Positions 54,628-63,536 of a DNA stretch of 64,000 nt are shown piece after piece. The stretch's first letter is position 1. Every line of letters starts with the position of its first letter. This DNA comes from Acetobacter aceti (lineage in GTDB: Bacteria > Pseudomonadota > Alphaproteobacteria > Acetobacterales > Acetobacteraceae): positions 3,554,001 to 3,618,000 of the forward strand of contig NZ_CP014692.1 of the NCBI RefSeq assembly GCF_002005445.1, read 5' to 3'. The notes below the pieces were generated by a model. That model did not search any database, was not told where the DNA came from, and saw nothing but the letters and a program-made list of their open reading frames with translations. Made by a program: the position numbers and the translations under genes.

Positions 54628-55611
54628 ATGGTTTTGTTGTTTGGGTCAAATGTATCCGGGACGGCGGAGGAGTGTCTGCGCCGTCAGGTAATCGTGGAAA
54701 GAATGCAGATCATGACGGATCTTCCTGTTGAGCCGAAAGTCATTGTTGGTTTGGCGTCCTCGGGACGTGCGCCTGTTCTGGTTGCACTTATAGAGGAATT
54801 GAACAGGCAGAGTGTAAGGCCGGACGCGATTGTCATCTGCTATAAAAACCCGGCCGATATCGAAGGCATCACAGATGAACTTGTGCCGGGATGTGATCTT
54901 GTTCTGCTTCAGGGTAGTCGTGGTCTGCCTGCGCAAAGAAACGTCATTCTGGATCATGCTCTGGATGCTGACATCATGCTGTTTCTTGACGATGATTTCT
55001 TTCCACAGCAGGATTATATCGCAAACATGCTGGCTGTCTTCAGGAGTGACAGCCGGATTGCCGGAATGACGGGCAAGGTTCTGGAAGACGGAGCTGTCGG
55101 TCCCGGACTGCCTGTGGATCATGCGCTTGCAGAACTGGCGAAGCCATTGACTCAGCGGGATGATATGATCGTTGACGTATTCAACACGTATGGATGCAAT
55201 ATGGCTTTTCGCCTGGATGTGATCCGGCATACTGGTGTTCGCTTTGATGAGCGTCTGCCTCTGTATGCGTGGTATGAAGATATCGACTTTTCGAGGCGAA
55301 TTCTGCCTTACGGTCGTATTGTCCGGGGCAACGGCGCCAAGGGTATTCATCTTGGCAGTAAAAAGGGCAAGACATCAGGCGTACGTCTGGGATATTCCCA
55401 GATTGTCAATCCGTTGTACCTTGCCCGCAAGGGATCATATCTCTGGGGGCACGCGTTCAGGAGCGCCGGGCGCCATACGCTGATCAATGTCGCAAAAAGT
55501 TTTCGTCCGGAGCCATGGGTTGATCGTAAAGGACGCACGAAAGGAAACTGGCTTGCGTGGAGGGACGTGCTGCGCGGGCGTCTCAGGCCAGAGCATATTC
55601 TGAATCTGTAG
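54628..55611 (+). CDS. Glycosyltransferase family 2 protein
   Basis: Up to 327 residues; the catalytic domain begins at about residue 37, so ATG 54703 or 54712 may be the true start. A GT-A fold is shown by 'VIVGLASSGRAPVLVALIEEL', 'LLQGSRGLPAQRNVILDHAL' and the metal-binding DxD region 'IMLFLDDDFFPQQDYIANML'. 'LPLYAWYEDIDFSRRI' (general base ED) and a membrane-proximal C-terminus follow. Donor and acceptor sugars are unknown. It is the first of three glycosyltransferase genes around the Hint-domain protein. Confidence 0.88.
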   Translation: MVLLFGSNVSGTAEECLRRQVIVERMQIMTDLPVEPKVIVGLASSGRAPVLVALIEELNRQSVRPDAIVICYKNPADIEGITDELVPGCDLVLLQGSRGLPAQRNVILDHALDADIMLFLDDDFFPQQDYIANMLAVFRSDSRIAGMTGKVLEDGAVGPGLPVDHALAELAKPLTQRDDMIVDVFNTYGCNMAFRLDVIRHTGVRFDERLPLYAWYEDIDFSRRILPYGRIVRGNGAKGIHLGSKKGKTSGVRLGYSQIVNPLYLARKGSYLWGHAFRSAGRHTLINVAKSFRPEPWVDRKGRTKGNWLAWRDVLRGRLRPEHILNL

Positions 55612-55650
55612 AAGTGAGTCGTTTTCGTTTGAAATGAGCTGGTAAAGCTG

Positions 55651-56529
55651 ATGCGTTTCTCTCTCGTCATTCCAACGCTGGACCGTCCCGGTGATGTCCG
55701 GGCTTTTCTGGATGCTCTGGCGCGCCAGTCCTTCCGTGACCTTGAAGTCATCCTCGTCGATCAGAGCGGCAGTAATATCTACGATACTGTCATTGCTGAT
55801 TTTTCAAAACTCTGGCCGATCCGGCATATCAGGATCAATATCCAAAAATGTCGCTATGCCTGTGTGGTGGGAGCCTCGTATGCCTCCGGGGACATCATAG
55901 CTTTCCCCGATGATGACTGCCTTTATCTCCCGAAGACGCTGGAACAGGTGGATGCCAGCTTCAGGGAGAACCCTTCTCTGGGGCTGCTGACTGGGGCTGT
56001 GCTGAATCAGCATGGCCTTCCATCGCAGATGGGGCGGTGGCTGGATACAAGCGCAAGACTGAATGAAAGCAATATCTGGACGGGTCTTGTGGAGTTCAGC
56101 ATGTTCATACGCCGGACTGCCTATGAAGCTGTGGGAGGTTTCGACGTCAATATGGGGCCTGGCTGCCGGTTTGTTGCTGCAGAAGGACAGGATCTGGGGT
56201 TGCGGCTGCTGGCCTACGGTGTTCAGGGCTATTTTGACACGCGAATTCGCGTGATTCATCCGGATAAATCGATAGGCATCAATCTGGCGCGCGCCAGAAG
56301 CTACGCCAGAGGCATGGGATATGCGCTGAGGAAAAACGCTGCGCCTTTAGGCATTCTCCTGGAGTTCACGATCAGGCCTGTTGGGGGAATTGTCTTCAAT
56401 GTCCTGAAAGGCAATCGTAGCGCAGCCCTTTATCATGCGTATGTCATTCTTGGGCGGATGGAAGGATATTGTTCATTCGCAGCACGGCGGGCGGCTAAAG
56501 TGCATAAAGAAATGCGAACACAAATCTGA
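55651..56529 (+). CDS. Glycosyltransferase family 2 protein
   Basis: 292 residues. 'RFSLVIPTLDRPGDVRAFLDALARQS' is the classic GT2 start; 'IIAFPDDDCLYLPKTLEQV' is the DxD site; 'GPGCRFVAAEGQDLGLRLLA' carries the acidic catalytic region. The C-terminal part is basic and ends with a helix near 'GRMEGYCSFAARRAAKVHKE'. It follows the first GT2 gene after 39 bp, so the two are probably co-transcribed. Likely builds a surface glycan or glycosylates a surface protein. Confidence 0.9.
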   Translation: MRFSLVIPTLDRPGDVRAFLDALARQSFRDLEVILVDQSGSNIYDTVIADFSKLWPIRHIRINIQKCRYACVVGASYASGDIIAFPDDDCLYLPKTLEQVDASFRENPSLGLLTGAVLNQHGLPSQMGRWLDTSARLNESNIWTGLVEFSMFIRRTAYEAVGGFDVNMGPGCRFVAAEGQDLGLRLLAYGVQGYFDTRIRVIHPDKSIGINLARARSYARGMGYALRKNAAPLGILLEFTIRPVGGIVFNVLKGNRSAALYHAYVILGRMEGYCSFAARRAAKVHKEMRTQI

Positions 56530-56925
56530 GAGCTGTATATTTGGATTTTTCCAAAATAGAAGTGAGTTGGTGTCTTATTGGCATGCCCGTGTACGGCTGA
56601 CGCTGCCGATATTATTGGGAAAAGAGTATAATCTGGTGCGGGATCATCAATGAAACAAGCGTTCGGATGTCTTTTTTTTTAAATCAATAGAATCCGAATA
56701 AGTGTCTAAAATAAATAAAAACATTAAAAAACAAAGAGTTGCGAATATCATGTATATTTTTTGGAACTAATCGTTTGAAAAAGGTTAACAAACAGTATAC
56801 GCATGCGATAGAAAAATACCTGTAATAATCCTTTTCTGCGCTCGCCCTGACAGTTCAGCCAAAATTTGGGGAGAGTGACGGATGCCCGGTTCTGGCCGGC
56901 GCTTTCAGCGAATGAGGTCCGTAAG
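56530..56925. other. AT-rich leader region of the Hint-domain gene
   Basis: About 395 bp, strongly AT-rich at 56650-56820 with long A and T runs. No gene is supported. It probably carries the promoter and a long 5' leader for the downstream surface-protein gene; TGAGGT before ATG 56926 is the likely ribosome-binding site. Confidence 0.45.
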
Positions 56926-59766
56926 ATGGCTACAACATACTGGAATGGGTCAACGTCGGACGATTTTTTCGATCCCACGAACTGGTCAAACAATGATCTG
57001 CCTCAGAGTCATACATGTCAGGCAGCTGCTATTGCTGGCGTCAGTGAAGATGATCGTGGTGTCGCTGTCGCTAACGCTGTCTCTTACGGGCAGATACGGT
57101 CTCTGAGTATTGGCGACTACGGGACTCTGAAGATTACGGCTCAGGCGTCGTCAAACGATGCGGGAAATGTCTTCGCGACATACGGCATGGAAATTGCCCC
57201 GACCGGTGAGCTGATCATTGATACACCGTCGCAGGTGGAACTGGGTCTCTATACCCAGAATCGTGGTGGTACAATCACGATCATTGATAATCCGGGTAAA
57301 GTTGTTCTGGATGGCAACAGTCTCAACGGGACAGGCAACCTCAATCTGGTCAACTCGACGCTTGGAAGCCCCGAGGCCCCTGTCAGTATCTCTGATATGG
57401 ACATCACGCTTCAGAATGGCAGTACACTTTATACCGGTTGGAACGCGACGGGACATTCGATCACGTTCGACCCATCCACGAACAATACACTTGTACTGCA
57501 TGCAAACGACTCGACGATTTCCACACCGATTTATGGTGTTTCAGAAAATTCGCACTTTGCCATCAACGGATCTGACGGTGTCACGCCAGTCAATGCCGTT
57601 GTTACCGAGAATAGCGACGGTTCTTACAGCTACACGATCTCTTTCACTAACGGGAAGTCCCTGACACTGTCGGATGTGGCGGCGGCGAACGGCTTCACGC
57701 CCGGCAATGTGTCGTTCAGTAAAGATGGTTCTGGAAACTGGGTGTTTACAGAGTCAAATACCAACCCTGTCACGCCGGGTTACACGTCCACGACAGAATA
57801 CCAGCAGCTTCAGGCCGTCGTGGCGCATGCTGACAGTGTTGGTTCCGGAACGGCGTCGAGCACGGACGGTTATACAAACCACTCAGCCGTAGCCACGGAT
57901 GCGTTCATCGGCACAGGCACGGCAGACAACCCCGCAAGCTGGTCTGACAGCAGCAACTGGTCTCTGGGCGCAATTCCTCAATCCGACAGTTGCTATCATG
58001 CAGCCTTGAGTGGATCAGAGACTGATCCGTTGTATGTTGTTGCTGATCAGCAGAATGTGGGGCAGTTCGTCAGCCTTTCGGTCAATCCGAATGCGACGCT
58101 GACAGTCACTGCCAGTAACCCGGAAAATCCTAACAGCTACGTCTTCTCGACAGCCGGTTTCGAAGTCCGGGGTAATGGCGTTCTGAACATCGACACGCCA
58201 GCAAAGGTTGAGCTTGGCGGGGTCAGCGCCATGGATGGCACGCTCAATATTACCGGCAATGATGGAAACGTTGTTTTCGACAGCAGCCATCTTGCAGGTG
58301 GCGGCACGCTGAACCTTTCGAACTCCACGCTTGGCACGCAGGCCAATTCCGTGATGGTCGATCTGCCGCACATCAATCTGACGGATGACAGCACGTTTTA
58401 TGCGCGTCTCTATGGCATCACGAGCACGATCAGCTTTGACGACAGCAACAACACACTTGTTCTGGCTGGCGATACAAAGCAGGTTGGCGCAACTTTTGTC
58501 GGTGTCAACGCCAACACGCATTTTGCGATTGATGCGGACCTGAATGCACAGCCGACGGCAGCCGTTTATACCAAGAACGATGACGGCAGCTATTCGCTGA
58601 ACATCACGCTTGATAACGGTCAGACCTATACGCTGTCTCATATCGAAACAGCCGACGGCTTTGTTCCAGGCTCCTCCACATTCTCCAAAGATGCTGCTGG
58701 CGATTGGCTGATCAACACGGTTGCGACGGATGTCTGCTTCCTTGAAGGCACGCTCATTCGCACGACACGCGGTGATGTGGCTGTTGAAGATCTGTCGGTT
58801 GGTGACGAACTGATTGTTCTTGGTGCTGGTGAGGCAACCCGGCCGGTTGTCTGGGTCGGTTTCCAGAACGCCGTCGTGCGTCCGGCTCTGGACGATACAG
58901 AAGCCGGTTATCCTGTCCGAATCCTGAAGAACGCCATTTCCGAGAACGTGCCTTCCAATGATCTTCTGGTCACAGCGGAACATGGGCTCTACCTTGAAGG
59001 CGGATTCGTGCCGGTGCGTATGCTGGTGAACGGTTCGAGCATTTTCTATGACCGCTCCGTCTCCTCCTACCGCTATTTCCATGTCGAGACAGAGCAGCAC
59101 AGCGTTATTCTCGCTGAAAATGTTGCAACAGAGAGCTATCTCGATACGGGAAACCGTCGCTCCTTCACGGGTGGCGCTGTCGTTTCACTGACGTCGCGCA
59201 GCCTGACATGGGCTGATGCTGCGGCTCCTCTGGTCACGGATCGTGAGACGGTGGAAATGCTGCATCAGCGCCTGTCCGCACGCGCCACGACGGCTCTTGG
59301 CCTGGCAGCTTCCACCAAAATTTCCCTTACCCGGAAATCAGATCTGTCATTCCGCACTCTTTCCGGTGAGGCGCTGCGTCGTCTTGATGAAAAGAATGGT
59401 GTTGTGACAGTCGAAATTCCCGCAAATGTAACGGAAATCCGGATCTGCTCACGGGCAAGCAGGCCATCTGACGTCGTCGGCCCGTTTGTCGATGATCGTC
59501 GTATGCTGGGTGTTCTTGTTGGAACAGCAACCTTGCTGGAGGGTTCCTCCCATGGTCGCGTTATCAACAGCCACCTGGACGGTCAGTCGAACATTGGCTG
59601 GCATGGTCTTGAGAATAACGGCAAGGTTCGCTGGACCAACGGCGATGCTGTCCTTAACCTTGGAGAGAGAGTGTCTAACACAAAAGCTCTGCTCAAAATC
59701 CAAGTTGAAGCAGCAGCGACATATCGTCTCGAAGTTAGTGACAAGTCATTTAGCCTCTGCGCCTGA
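56926..59766 (+). CDS. Large surface protein with two repeat modules and a C-terminal Hint domain
   Basis: 946 residues from ATG 56926 (TGAGGT upstream). No classical signal peptide. Two homologous modules lie at about 1-290 and 325-600: each opens with 'SDDFFDPTNWSNNDLPQS' or 'PASWSDSSNWSLGAIPQS' and contains 'GNLNLVNSTLGS' or 'GTLNLSNSTLGT' and 'SHFAINGS/THFAIDAD'. Both end with 'DGSYSY/LNITLDNG...FSKDGSGNWVFT'. A Hint_2-type domain starts at Cys604 ('DVCFLEGTLIRTTRGDVAVE') with the TxxH block 'VTAEHGLYLEGG' and 'VETEQHSVILAENVATESY'. Such proteins are common in acetic acid bacteria; Hint domains cleave or splice themselves. It is flanked by glycosyltransferases. Confidence 0.88.
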   Translation: MATTYWNGSTSDDFFDPTNWSNNDLPQSHTCQAAAIAGVSEDDRGVAVANAVSYGQIRSLSIGDYGTLKITAQASSNDAGNVFATYGMEIAPTGELIIDTPSQVELGLYTQNRGGTITIIDNPGKVVLDGNSLNGTGNLNLVNSTLGSPEAPVSISDMDITLQNGSTLYTGWNATGHSITFDPSTNNTLVLHANDSTISTPIYGVSENSHFAINGSDGVTPVNAVVTENSDGSYSYTISFTNGKSLTLSDVAAANGFTPGNVSFSKDGSGNWVFTESNTNPVTPGYTSTTEYQQLQAVVAHADSVGSGTASSTDGYTNHSAVATDAFIGTGTADNPASWSDSSNWSLGAIPQSDSCYHAALSGSETDPLYVVADQQNVGQFVSLSVNPNATLTVTASNPENPNSYVFSTAGFEVRGNGVLNIDTPAKVELGGVSAMDGTLNITGNDGNVVFDSSHLAGGGTLNLSNSTLGTQANSVMVDLPHINLTDDSTFYARLYGITSTISFDDSNNTLVLAGDTKQVGATFVGVNANTHFAIDADLNAQPTAAVYTKNDDGSYSLNITLDNGQTYTLSHIETADGFVPGSSTFSKDAAGDWLINTVATDVCFLEGTLIRTTRGDVAVEDLSVGDELIVLGAGEATRPVVWVGFQNAVVRPALDDTEAGYPVRILKNAISENVPSNDLLVTAEHGLYLEGGFVPVRMLVNGSSIFYDRSVSSYRYFHVETEQHSVILAENVATESYLDTGNRRSFTGGAVVSLTSRSLTWADAAAPLVTDRETVEMLHQRLSARATTALGLAASTKISLTRKSDLSFRTLSGEALRRLDEKNGVVTVEIPANVTEIRICSRASRPSDVVGPFVDDRRMLGVLVGTATLLEGSSHGRVINSHLDGQSNIGWHGLENNGKVRWTNGDAVLNLGERVSNTKALLKIQVEAAATYRLEVSDKSFSLCA

Positions 59767-59787
59767 GTGAAAATTCAGGACTGACTG

Positions 59788-59827
59788 AAAAGGCCGTGAC
59801 AGATTTCTGTCACGGCCTTTTTTTGTG
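59788..59827 (+). terminator. Intrinsic terminator of the Hint-domain gene
   Basis: AAAGGCCGTGACAG pairs with CTGTCACGGCCTTT around a 4-base loop and runs into seven T. Located 20 bp after the stop codon. Confidence 0.93.
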
Positions 59828-60035
59828 GCGTTTGCAATTGTTATAAATATTGCGGTGCAGGTGAGTGTTTTGCAGGATTTCGCCCCACAACCATAAAAAA
59901 GTGTAACATCTTTAATGCCGGTTTATTTGCACAGCATGTTGTCAACTCTATTGAAACCCGAAGGCTCGCCTGTTTTCGTGGTTAATGAAAAACCTCTGAA
60001 TAAACAGGCATTCCCTAAAAAATTCTGTGCGCTGA

Positions 60036-60998
60036 TCAGTCAGTGATTTTGAAACCGCTTTTTATATCGGCGTCCTGCTCATAAGCGAGAATGCGCTGCA
60101 AACGTTCACCTGACCATTCCCGCCTTTCCTGCCAGCGCTTGTATCTTTGCTGGAGTTCATACCGTAGACGTCGGCCCAGGCTTATCTGTGTTCTGTAGGG
60201 CGCCAGCTCCGGAAAAGTCATCATGATTTCGTCGTAAGGTAAGGATGCGGTGATATCCCAGGGTGGTACAGTCACGTCCCATGGCTTTGGCGATGACATG
60301 AAGTGATAGATACAGGGTGAGATAATGGTATCGAGACCAATATTTCGAAAAAATATTGGAAAATTCCAGGCAAAAGACATCGAAACACGATGGTCACGGC
60401 CGACAAGATTAAGGACATCCTGGTCAGGGTAACGGGTTTTCGACTGAAACAGACCAAATTTTTCCCATGCTTCCCTTCCTATGCGCCCCCATCCCGCTCT
60501 ATCGGCATAGATGACACCAGAGTTGAAATACTGTTTTGCGTGCTCATCAGAAAAGCCGAACGCAGAAAAATGTTCCTGAAATGAGCGGGCGGTCTGATCG
60601 TCATCTCCCACGGCAAGACTCATGGGGTCCGTTACGGCTGCAAATGTTCCGCTAGCAAGAGGTTGTTTCAGGAGGCGGTCGAGATCACCCCGTATCTGTG
60701 TATCTCCGTCCACATAAAGGAAGCGTTCGTAAGAAGCGGGTAGAAGATCATCGAGAAACAGACGAGCCAGCATGGCAGGAGCCTGCCCGATATCCTTCGC
60801 CTGAAATGAAAGAAAGATAATATCATTCCGAGCGCAGAGGCTGGAAAAGATTTTCTGTGTCGCTGGATTTATATCGATTCCGATCAGAAGGATATCGGTA
60901 TGCTCCTTGCTGGTATTGTCTCTTGCCTGTATGGCGCTGACGAAACTTGGAAACAGATATCCGGCGTCGGATGTATAACAGACACAGACTTCAGGCAT
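60036..60998 (-). CDS. Glycosyltransferase family 8 protein
   Basis: 320 residues. 'CVCYTSDAGYLFPSFVSAIQA' (GT8 N-terminal nucleotide site), the DxD motif in 'RFLYVDGDTQIRGDLDRLL', 'YFNSGVIYADRAGWGRIG' and 'RYPDQDVLNLV' are all GT8 marks, as in LgtC- and glycogenin-like retaining transferases. The C-terminal 50 residues are basic and Arg-rich, typical of membrane association. It lies on the opposite strand from the Hint gene and the GT2 pair, with a shared surface-glycosylation context as inference. Confidence 0.9.
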   Translation of the reverse strand: MPEVCVCYTSDAGYLFPSFVSAIQARDNTSKEHTDILLIGIDINPATQKIFSSLCARNDIIFLSFQAKDIGQAPAMLARLFLDDLLPASYERFLYVDGDTQIRGDLDRLLKQPLASGTFAAVTDPMSLAVGDDDQTARSFQEHFSAFGFSDEHAKQYFNSGVIYADRAGWGRIGREAWEKFGLFQSKTRYPDQDVLNLVGRDHRVSMSFAWNFPIFFRNIGLDTIISPCIYHFMSSPKPWDVTVPPWDITASLPYDEIMMTFPELAPYRTQISLGRRLRYELQQRYKRWQERREWSGERLQRILAYEQDADIKSGFKITD

Positions 60999-61263
60999 GG
61001 AAACTCCCTACAGACGTCAGCATTCTCTTTGATTCTGTTGTCGTATATTTTTTGCCATCAAAATATAACCAGAAGAGAGGAAATATGAAAACATATCAGG
61101 GAATTTTTCACAATAATTTATTCATTGTAACGGAATGAATTTGAAGTGTCTTTTCCTGATTCAGTAAGATTTCTGAAGATTTATAAAATTTCCATATGAT
61201 AACAAAAGAAGGAGTCAGATGTGTGTCTTTGGAAATGAGCTGAAATTACAATGATATTTTAGT

Positions 61264-63333
61264 TCATTTCTCTTCGATGGCTCGAATGATCAGGGCTGGT
61301 GTCAGAATTTGCGGGAGGACTCGTCCTTCTGCGTGAGATGGGTAGTAGACATAAAGAGGTACGCCGTCACGGCCATGGTCACGCAGGAATGCTGTGATAT
61401 TCGCATCCTTTCTGGTCCAGTCCCCCTTCATGAAAGTAACGCCATGCTGTGAAAAGGACTTCTGCACGAAAGGACTTTCGAGGGCTACATGCTCATTGAC
61501 GAGGCATGTGATGCACCATGCCGCGGTCATGTCCACGAAAACAGGCTTTCCATCCTTTCTCAGAGCCGCGAGGCGTTCCGGAGAAAACGCAGTTTCCCCA
61601 TCCGGAGCGCCGTTTACTGAATCCGTTGATATTTCTGATGATAACGACAAGAGAGGTAGCAGCGCGACTGGCGACAGTGCGATGACGACCGCAGCAAGCG
61701 TCACGGGACGTGATCGACCCGATGCGCCACCTGCCCGTGAAAGGTTCATGAGCCAACCACTGAAACCCAGCGCCAGAAGACCGGCGCAGCCAACCGCTAC
61801 CAGGTTGCCGCCTCCCTGCTGCGCAAGAACCCAGACCAGCCAGATGCAGGTCGCAAACATGGGAAAAGCCAGACTCTGCCGGACGATATCCATCCAGCGA
61901 CCGGGACGGGGAAGAAATCGTCCTGCATTCGGAACAAGGGTTATCGCGAGATAGGGGCAGGCAAGGCCAAGGCCCATGGCCAGAAAAATACCCAGAGCTG
62001 TCATGGGAGGAGCCGTAAGCGCTCCGGCGAGGGCGGCCCCCATGAACGGTGCGGTGCAGGGGGTCGCGACAAGCACAGCGAGTAGTCCTGTCAAAAAATC
62101 TCCTGACAGGCCACGGTACCGGCTAAGAACAGACTGTCCTGTGCTGATCACGGGTAATTCAAAAATACCCAGCATACCCAGACCAACCGCAAACAGAAGC
62201 CAGCAGATTCCAGCGACAAACAGGGGGGACTGGAACTGAAACCCCCATCCTGCGGAAAGTCCGGTATTGCGAAGGGCAAGTGTCAGACTGCCAAGAAATC
62301 CGAACATCGCCAGCACGCCTGCCGTATAGGCAAGACCGCTCTGAAAATGTTTCCGGTCTTCATGCAGGCGTAAAATGGCCAGCGCCTTCATGGCCAGAAC
62401 CGGAAAGACACAGGGCATCAGGTTCAGAATAAGGCCACCAAGAAAGGCAAAGACGACAAGCGCCAGCCAGCCGTTCTCCGGTATGGGGCTTGCTGCTGCG
62501 ACAGGCGTGGCGTTGAAGGACAGCACGCTTTTTTCGTTGGCCGCATCCCGTAGTTCCAGAAGACCGGTGAAGGATTTCCCTTCGGCAAATCCTTCCTCGG
62601 GTTTCAGGCGGAGCGTCATCTGGTTCTGACCGACCGTCAGAGATTGCGGCGCGACCTGATCAATTCGTCCGGCGACGTCAGGGATGACCCACGCCTGCCG
62701 CACGGCCTGTGATGACAGACCCTCTCCCTGCACAGTCAGCAGACCATTCGGGGTGATCGTTATCTGAAAAGGCGAAGGACGAGGCTGCCTTTCCGCAGAC
62801 TGCGTGAACAGAGGCGACTGCGGGGAAGAGGTGACTGCTCCCGTTGGCAGATCAAGGTGGAAGTCAGCCTGTTCCGGCACGCAGACGGCGGCGCAGACAA
62901 GCCAGTCCGCATGGGCGCTGACACTGGTGTCACGAGTTTGCGCGTCAGCGGCTTGAGGTGTGATCGTGACCGGCAGAAGTACGTCGCCGGTATAGCCGTA
63001 AGACATCAGCGGGCCTTCCGGCAGACGCTCCGGCGCGGGCCATTCAATGGCATCCGCCTTGCCTGAAAGGTGGCCGGAGAGTGTGACCGTGAGGTTTACC
63101 GGCTCTCCCGCGTCTCCGGGGTTCTTCCAGTAGGTGTGCCAGCCAGGTTTCAGATGCAGGAGCAGCCCGGCCTTGAAAGGATGTCCCGCTTCAATCCGGT
63201 CGCTGTCGGTCACAAGGCTGGCGGTGTCCCGTTCGCTTGTGACCGGCTGGCTTTCAGCGGCGGAGGCGGACAAGGAGAGGAACAGTCCGGCAAGCGCGAG
63301 GAAGCTGGTGGACAGGGTGCGGAGAGTGCGCAG
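61264..63333 (-). CDS. DsbD/ScsB-type thiol:disulfide interchange protein
   Basis: 689 residues if started at CTG 63333 (TTG 63273 gives 669). The N-terminal periplasmic domain contains 'AGLLLHLKPGWHTYWKNPGDAGEPV' and a CAAVCVPE cysteine pair. The central membrane domain has about eight helices with Cys in 'NLMPCVFPVLAMKALAI' and 'VATPCTAPFMGAALAG'. The C-terminal thioredoxin domain has 'DMTAAWCITCLVNE'. It moves reducing power from cytosolic thioredoxin to periplasmic proteins. The longer start supplies a complete signal peptide. It reads divergently from hrpB. Confidence 0.9.
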   Translation of the reverse strand: MRTLRTLSTSFLALAGLFLSLSASAAESQPVTSERDTASLVTDSDRIEAGHPFKAGLLLHLKPGWHTYWKNPGDAGEPVNLTVTLSGHLSGKADAIEWPAPERLPEGPLMSYGYTGDVLLPVTITPQAADAQTRDTSVSAHADWLVCAAVCVPEQADFHLDLPTGAVTSSPQSPLFTQSAERQPRPSPFQITITPNGLLTVQGEGLSSQAVRQAWVIPDVAGRIDQVAPQSLTVGQNQMTLRLKPEEGFAEGKSFTGLLELRDAANEKSVLSFNATPVAAASPIPENGWLALVVFAFLGGLILNLMPCVFPVLAMKALAILRLHEDRKHFQSGLAYTAGVLAMFGFLGSLTLALRNTGLSAGWGFQFQSPLFVAGICWLLFAVGLGMLGIFELPVISTGQSVLSRYRGLSGDFLTGLLAVLVATPCTAPFMGAALAGALTAPPMTALGIFLAMGLGLACPYLAITLVPNAGRFLPRPGRWMDIVRQSLAFPMFATCIWLVWVLAQQGGGNLVAVGCAGLLALGFSGWLMNLSRAGGASGRSRPVTLAAVVIALSPVALLPLLSLSSEISTDSVNGAPDGETAFSPERLAALRKDGKPVFVDMTAAWCITCLVNEHVALESPFVQKSFSQHGVTFMKGDWTRKDANITAFLRDHGRDGVPLYVYYPSHAEGRVLPQILTPALIIRAIEEK

Positions 63334-63345
63334 GGTCGCGCTCCT
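63331..63345 (-). promoter_or_regulatory. AGGAG ribosome-binding site in front of a CTG start
   Basis: AGGAG (63345-63341) lies 7 bases before CTG 63333-63331, in frame with the dsbD-like gene. Translation from this CTG gives MRTLRTLSTSFLALAGLFLS and then LSASAAES, an ideal signal peptide. The frame is closed by TAA shortly upstream, and it has no ATG, GTG or TTG before the TTG inside the signal peptide. Confidence 0.55.
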
Positions 63346-63536
63346 GTGGCTGTGACGGATGGAGGGATCTCTTTACAGCAAAGAGGCGGCGGCGGGGAGC
63401 GGCGTTCTGTCACATGAAGAACGGCTCCAGATCCGAGAGAAATTTTTGATGAAGCTTTTTCCAGAAAACCTCCCATGAAACAGGCATCCCATCCCGGAAG
63501 ATTGCCCCGATCCACGCCTCCCGTCATAACCGAACC

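Noticed and set aside
58015-59100. Minus-strand frame of 361 codons across the Hint-domain gene
   Set aside because: Antisense shadow; no start region, no domain.
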